Shown here: one piece after another, positions 59,717 to 64,000 of the stretch
Layout: each line of letters starts with the position of its first letter
Position numbering within the stretch: the stretch's first letter is position 1
Assembly: GCF_030646925.1 (NCBI RefSeq)
Contig: NZ_JAUSKL010000058.1
Coordinates: forward strand, 36,123 to 100,122
From: Candidatus Binatus sp.
GTDB lineage: Bacteria; Desulfobacterota; Binatia; Binatales; Binataceae
Reading direction: 5' to 3'
Length of the DNA: 64,000 nucleotides
Notes under the pieces: generated by a model
Told to the model about the DNA's origin: nothing
Seen by the model: only the letters and a program-made list of their open reading frames with translations
The model's database searches: none
Position numbers and translations under genes: made by a program

Positions 59717-60474
59717 TATCCACGCTCCTCGATCAGCGAGAAGACCTTGTCGGTCCAGAGGTTGAAACTCTCGGCGCGGCGATCGCGCGGGCGCGGCAAA
59801 TCCACCTTCAAGTCACCGGCGAGGCGGCCAGGTCCCGAGGCGAGCACGATGATGCGATCGGCGAGTTCGATTGCCTCCTCGATAATGTGGGTGACGAGGA
59901 TGATATTCTTCACCGGCATGTCGGGCGATTGCCAGATGTCGAGCATTTCTTCGCGCAGTGTGATCGCCGTCAGGGCGTCGAGCGCGGAGAACGGTTCGTC
60001 CATCAGCAGCACCTTGGGCTCGACTGCGAGCGCGCGCGCGAATCCGACGCGTTGCTTCATCCCGCCGGATAGTTCGCGCGGGTACGCCTCCTCGAATCCG
60101 TCGAGGCCGACTTTATCGATATAGATGCTCGCGCGTTTCTCACGCTCCACGAGCGACAATCCCTGCGCTTCGAGTCCGAGTTCGACATTGGCCTTGACCG
60201 ACAACCACGGCATCAGGGCGAACGACTGGAAGACCAGCGCGCACTCGAGATTGATTCCATCGACCTGCTTGCCCTTGTAGAGCACCTGCCCCGAGGTTTG
60301 CGGCACGATGCCGTTGATGATGCGCAGCAGCGTCGATTTGCCGCATCCAGACGGACCGACGATCGCGATGAACTCGCCCTCCTCGATGTCGAGTGTGATG
60401 TCGCGTAGCACCTCGAGCGTGCCCTTGGCGTGGGCGAAGCTTTTCGAGACGTGTTTGAGTTCGAGCAACGCCAT
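59716..60474 (-). CDS. ABC transporter ATP-binding protein, NitT/TauT type
   Basis: 252 residues. Walker A GPSGCGKSTLLRIINGI, Q-loop LVFQSFALMPWLSV, signature LSGGMKQRVGFARAL, Walker B VLLMDEPFSALDALT, switch His VTHIIEEAI. Closest in pattern to nitrate/sulfonate/taurine importers (TauB/SsuB). Partner of the fused permease 38 bp upstream. No periplasmic binding protein gene is next to it. Confidence 0.93.
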   Translation of the reverse strand: MALLELKHVSKSFAHAKGTLEVLRDITLDIEEGEFIAIVGPSGCGKSTLLRIINGIVPQTSGQVLYKGKQVDGINLECALVFQSFALMPWLSVKANVELGLEAQGLSLVEREKRASIYIDKVGLDGFEEAYPRELSGGMKQRVGFARALAVEPKVLLMDEPFSALDALTAITLREEMLDIWQSPDMPVKNIILVTHIIEEAIELADRIIVLASGPGRLAGDLKVDLPRPRDRRAESFNLWTDKVFSLIEERG

Positions 60475-60512
60475 GGGTCGGGTGGGTCGGGGTCACACAT
60501 GATGCACAAAAA

Positions 60513-62237
60513 TCAGTAGTCCAGTCTGTAGCGCTCTGTCGCGATGTCGTACAAGCGCCGCCAGATGAGCCGATTCAACATTATCACCACCGCGATCATC
60601 GAGAGCAGGCTCAGCAGGATCATCACGCCGTTGCCGGTCTTGTACGTGGCGGCATCGAGGAGCGCGCCGAGTCCGAGCACTTCGTAGGTGTGTCCCTGAT
60701 AGACGAAATATTCGGAGAGGATCAGCGCGTTCCATCCGCCGCCCCAGGCAGTGATGCTGCCGGTGATAAGCGACGGCATGACCGCGGGGATGGTTAGTTT
60801 GCGCCATCGCGCGAAGCGCGAGAGGCCGAACGCGCGCGCGGCTTCCTTCAGATCCTCGGGCACCTGGTTGATGCCGGCGAGCAGGTTGAAGAGCAGGTAC
60901 CATTGCATCCCGGTGAGGATGAGCAGGATCGAGGCGAGATTCATCCCGCCGGTGACGCGGATGACGAAGAGAACGATCAGCGGGAAGAGCGCGGTCGCGG
61001 GCATCGAGCCGATGATCTCGGCGACCGGCGAAAGGATGCGATTGAAGCGCGGACTCTCGCCCGCGGCGAGCGCGACGGGCAGCGTCCACGCGAGCGAAAT
61101 GAGATATGCGAGGATCATGCGAATCGTGGAGGCGACGATCGCGGACGGAATCAGGCGCACGTCGGCGGGCCACGGCTGCGCGAGGGTTCGCGCCAGTGCC
61201 AGCAGACCGGCGGCGATCGCCCATCCGCTGAAAAATACGACGATCGCGATCACCGTGTTGCGGGCGATCCTGGCGGCGCGGTTGGAGGCTTCGGCGGAGA
61301 GAATCCGCACGCGCGGGATGCGCTCGATCGCGCTCGAGATCGCGCGGAGCGGCGGAACCAGGATCAATCGGAGCATCCGCGTCACGGCCGGACCGATCCC
61401 TGCGAGCGCATCGAACATGCCGAGCGACGCGGCGGGGCCGGACGACGCGGCGAATTCGTACTTGAACTTTTCGGCCCACGATGAGAGCGGCTGCCATACG
61501 ATCGTGTCCATCGCGACGATGATCGCGAGCAGCGCGAGCAATCCCGCGATCAGGTCGGCCTTGTCGCCGCGATTGGCCGCGTCCATCAGGAAGGAGCCGA
61601 GCCCGGGCAAATGATAGTTGGCGGGGCCGACCGTGATGATTTCGCAGGCGATCAGGAAGTACCATCCGGCGACCCACGACAGGATCGAATTATAGACGAG
61701 CTTCGGCATGCAGGCGGGCAGCAGCAGGCGCTTGAATTTGAGCCAGCCGCGCGCGCCGAAGGCGTCGAGCGCTTCGGCGGAATCGGCGGGGATGGTTTTG
61801 ACCGCCTCGAACACGCCGAGCGCCATGTTCCACGCCTGGCTGGTGAAAATCAGGAACACCGCGGCCATCTCGACGCCGAAGCGGCTGCCGTTGGCGAGCG
61901 CGACGAAAAAATAAACCGCGGCGGGGAAGAAGCCGACGACCGGCACGGATTGCGCGATGTCAATCGCGGGGATCATGACACGTTCGTAAATTCCGCCGCG
62001 GGCGGCGGCCATGCCGTAAACGATCGAAAAGACGAGCGCGAGAAAATACGCGGCGAGCATGCGATCGAACGAACAGAATGCATAATATGGAAGATGCTCG
62101 ATCGAGATCGGCAGCCGCGGCGCGGCGATGCGTGCGTGCCCGCGATAGGCGAAAAAAAGCGCGATGATCGCCGCGAGCGCGAGGAAAGACAACGCTCCGT
62201 TGACCAGGGTCCGCGTGCTGATCTTAAACCTGAACAT
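60513..62237 (-). CDS. ABC transporter permease, two fused membrane domains
   Basis: 574 residues containing two complete binding-protein-dependent permease domains. The first (about 60-270) has the EAA loop SAEALDAFGARGWLKFKRLL. The second (about 340-570) has EAARAFGLSRFARWRKLTIP. About 12 membrane helices in all. Each domain contacts one ATPase, so one polypeptide replaces the usual homodimer. Substrate unknown: nitrate, sulfonate or other small anion by family. Confidence 0.9.
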   Translation of the reverse strand: MFRFKISTRTLVNGALSFLALAAIIALFFAYRGHARIAAPRLPISIEHLPYYAFCSFDRMLAAYFLALVFSIVYGMAAARGGIYERVMIPAIDIAQSVPVVGFFPAAVYFFVALANGSRFGVEMAAVFLIFTSQAWNMALGVFEAVKTIPADSAEALDAFGARGWLKFKRLLLPACMPKLVYNSILSWVAGWYFLIACEIITVGPANYHLPGLGSFLMDAANRGDKADLIAGLLALLAIIVAMDTIVWQPLSSWAEKFKYEFAASSGPAASLGMFDALAGIGPAVTRMLRLILVPPLRAISSAIERIPRVRILSAEASNRAARIARNTVIAIVVFFSGWAIAAGLLALARTLAQPWPADVRLIPSAIVASTIRMILAYLISLAWTLPVALAAGESPRFNRILSPVAEIIGSMPATALFPLIVLFVIRVTGGMNLASILLILTGMQWYLLFNLLAGINQVPEDLKEAARAFGLSRFARWRKLTIPAVMPSLITGSITAWGGGWNALILSEYFVYQGHTYEVLGLGALLDAATYKTGNGVMILLSLLSMIAVVIMLNRLIWRRLYDIATERYRLDY

Positions 62238-62339
62238 TGGCCGTGACTCGAAACAAGCAGCATAACGGTTTCGCGCAAGTCACGGCATCATTGCAAGCCG
62301 GTGAACAATGAATCTTGAGCGCAATCGCAGCAGGGGCGG

Positions 62340-64000
62340 ATGGCAAGCATAGAGACGAAGCCGTTGGAGGGGTCATCGCTCGGGCCAGAGGTGGAGGTAC
62401 GGCGCGAGGAGATCGATGGCGCGATGACGCCGGCGCGGCGCAGGCTGAGTCACGAGCGGCTTGCGCGGCCGGTGCACGTCGTGACGGCGGAGCATCTCGG
62501 CTGGTATGCGATCGCGATCTGGGCGGTGGCGACGCGCTTGATAGCTCTGGGAGCGCGTCCGCTCGATCCTGCGCCAGCGCGCATCGCGATGCTCGAGTAC
62601 GCGCTCGCGAAAGATGGATTGGTGGCGGTATTCGAGCATCCGGGGGTGCACGCGTCGTGGCCGGAGATTATGCAAGCGTGGATTTTCGCGGCGCTCGGCG
62701 CGACCGATTTTACGTCGCGAATCGTGCTGGCGGTTTGCGCGCTGATACTGATCGGCGCGGCCGCTGCGATGCGTCCATATCTCGGGCGCGCGGGCGCGAT
62801 GGGATTTGCGGGCTTGCTCGCGATCTCGCCGAGTGTCGCGTACTTCTCGCGCGGCGGCTCGAGCGTGATTTGCTCGATGGCCTTCATGATGGCGAGCGTC
62901 GCGCTCGCGTTCAGCCTGAAGCGGCATCGATCGCCGGTGCGGGCATTCGTGCTGGGCATCGCAATCGCGCTCTGGCTAAGTGGCGATCCGATCGGTTACG
63001 CGACTTTGGCGGCCGCGATCGTAGCGCTTGCGTTCATCGGCTTGTTCGATTTGGTGACGGTCGATCATCGCCGCTTGCGTTTTCGCATCTGGTGGGAGCA
63101 GCGCCGCGCGCTCGTGCTGACTACGACCTTCGTCGCGATTTTTGCGTGGGTGTGGCTGACGACCGGCGTGATGACCCATTCGCTTTCGGCTGCGATTCCG
63201 CGCGACGTGTACGCAGCGTTCAAGATCGACGCGGCGGGATTCGAGCGCAGCTTGCGGATGCTGGCGCCGATCCTGGGCTTCTATGAATACCTGATCGCGA
63301 TGCTGGCGATCGTGGGCTTGATCGCGATCGTGACGCGCGGAATTACGGGCGCGATCGCGCGATGGTCGATCATCTGGGCGATCGTCAGCGTCGGGATCTT
63401 TCTCACCGTGGGTGCGACGGGACCGGATGCGATCGTGGCGATGGTCATCCCGCTCGCGATGGTCGCGGGCTGCGGTCTCGAATGGATGCACGATTCGATT
63501 CGCTGGGAAGCGATTCGGATTCCGATCGCAATCGCGGCGGCGCTGACAATCTATCTCCAGGTGATGACGAATTTTGTGTATGCGACGCCCGACGTGAGCG
63601 AGAAACCGTGGGACCGGCACGCGCTGCTCTTCTGGACGGCGCCGACGACGACGATTGAGACGCGGCGAGAATGCGCGCGCGCGGCGAGTTCGGTCACTGC
63701 GGAGGCGTCGGCGGCGATGATTCCTGCCGAGGCGCCGCAGGTCGCGTGGTATCTCCGCAAATTCGCGCCGACTGATAGCCGCGATGCGGCTAACATCGTC
63801 GTGACGATTCCGGAAAAGACGAGTAGCGCGGCGGTGGGCAGCGCTTCGCCGGCGCAGTTCGGATTCGAGGAATCGTGGACGCCGGCATACGACAAGATGC
63901 GCGCGATGGATGCGATCCAGTACCTGTTCACGCAGCGCGTGTGGAACGAAGTTCAGATCCGCGACCTGGAACTCGTGGTGCGGCGGCCAAGCGGACCGCC
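62340..64000 (+). CDS. Membrane glycosyltransferase-like protein (TIGR03663/GT-C type), 3' end outside window
   Basis: The frame starts at the ATG 62340 (MASIETKPLEGSS) and stays open to the last base, at least 553 codons. After an acidic N-terminus there are about ten transmembrane helices in a GT-C arrangement: HLGWYAIAIWAVATRLIALG, then a lumenal loop with HPGVHASWPEIMQAWIF, LLAISPSVAYFSRGG and so on. A C-terminal soluble part follows (VAWYLRKFAPTDSRDAANIV, AMDAIQYLFTQRVWNEVQIR). Both the loop after helix 1 and this end resemble TIGR03663-type proteins that use polyprenyl-phosphate sugars. The plus-strand frame 62315-63286 is a shadow. Confidence 0.65.
   Translation, partial: MASIETKPLEGSSLGPEVEVRREEIDGAMTPARRRLSHERLARPVHVVTAEHLGWYAIAIWAVATRLIALGARPLDPAPARIAMLEYALAKDGLVAVFEHPGVHASWPEIMQAWIFAALGATDFTSRIVLAVCALILIGAAAAMRPYLGRAGAMGFAGLLAISPSVAYFSRGGSSVICSMAFMMASVALAFSLKRHRSPVRAFVLGIAIALWLSGDPIGYATLAAAIVALAFIGLFDLVTVDHRRLRFRIWWEQRRALVLTTTFVAIFAWVWLTTGVMTHSLSAAIPRDVYAAFKIDAAGFERSLRMLAPILGFYEYLIAMLAIVGLIAIVTRGITGAIARWSIIWAIVSVGIFLTVGATGPDAIVAMVIPLAMVAGCGLEWMHDSIRWEAIRIPIAIAAALTIYLQVMTNFVYATPDVSEKPWDRHALLFWTAPTTTIETRRECARAASSVTAEASAAMIPAEAPQVAWYLRKFAPTDSRDAANIVVTIPEKTSSAAVGSASPAQFGFEESWTPAYDKMRAMDAIQYLFTQRVWNEVQIRDLELVVRRPSGP

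Noticed and set aside
62315..63286. 323-codon plus-strand frame at the right edge
   Set aside because: Arg/Ala/Gly-rich shadow in another frame; the frame from 62340 has membrane helices and stays open to the window end.
1..64000. tRNA, rRNA or tRNA-Sec genes
   Set aside because: Both strands were scanned by eye for T-arm (GGTTCGAATC-like) and anticodon-arm patterns, particularly around selB and selD; none formed a cloverleaf. A covariance-model search would be decisive.

Overview
The window is GC-rich, densely coded bacterial chromosome. It encodes soil-type lipid and CoA metabolism (LLM flavin oxidoreductase, acyl-CoA dehydrogenase, thiolase with a DUF35 partner, enoyl-CoA hydratase), Ser/Thr-kinase/FHA signalling, and selenocysteine machinery. 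The mix resembles uncultured soil lineages near the old Deltaproteobacteria (for example Candidatus Binatota). That placement is inference from gene content; no rRNA gene or tRNA was seen.

Layout. 1-2.9 kb: AsmA-like protein (5' end outside the window), Mug-type uracil-DNA glycosylase, a truncated BNR-repeat gene and a MoaD/ThiS protein. 2.9-7.7 kb (minus): ABC-2 exporter, D-aminoacylase-type amidohydrolase and LLM oxidoreductase, with clear intrinsic terminators. 8.0-10.0 kb: IS1-like remnant with 14-bp inverted ends carrying a HicAB toxin-antitoxin pair. 10-12.7 kb: HpaB/AbfD-family protein and acyl-CoA dehydrogenase. 12.7-14.7 kb: foreign-looking segment bounded by a 128-bp perfect direct repeat of the dehydrogenase 3' end. 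14.7-19.4 kb: SDR epimerase and cobalamin-dependent methionine synthase. 19.4-24.2 kb (minus): four FtsX/MacB-type permeases arranged as a duplicated pair. 24.4-33.7 kb: ferritin-like protein, poly(A) polymerase, IlvE, exported peroxiredoxin, a selenocysteine-containing SelD, nitroreductase and a large membrane patatin. 33.7-35.7 kb: VapBC remnant flanked by 24-bp repeats, cold-shock protein and small proteins. 35.7-41.1 kb (minus): zwf-fbp-glk-fba-enoyl-CoA hydratase run. 41.4-42.4 kb: small protein and dCTP deaminase-like protein. 42.4-52.5 kb (minus): vWA, FHA, kinase, PP2C, kinase, FHA-membrane and lipoprotein signalling locus. 52.7-55.7 kb: thiolase/DUF35 pair and a PAS-HisKA-REC protein. 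55.7-62.2 kb (minus): membrane protein, SelB, epoxide-hydrolase-like protein and a NitT/TauT-type ABC transporter. 62.3-64 kb: membrane glycosyltransferase-like gene running off the end.

How it fits together. SelD makes selenophosphate and itself appears to need UGA recoding; SelB, 27 kb away, delivers Sec-tRNA. The zwf operon handles glucose phosphorylation and the hexose-phosphate node. The kinase locus pairs phospho-writers (two kinases), an eraser (PP2C), readers (three FHA domains) and a vWA adaptor. Three accessory insertions (HicAB, the 12.7-14.5 kb segment and VapBC) and at least three families of dispersed intergenic repeats mark recent plasticity. One repeat lies inside the selB reading frame and another supplies its stop codon.
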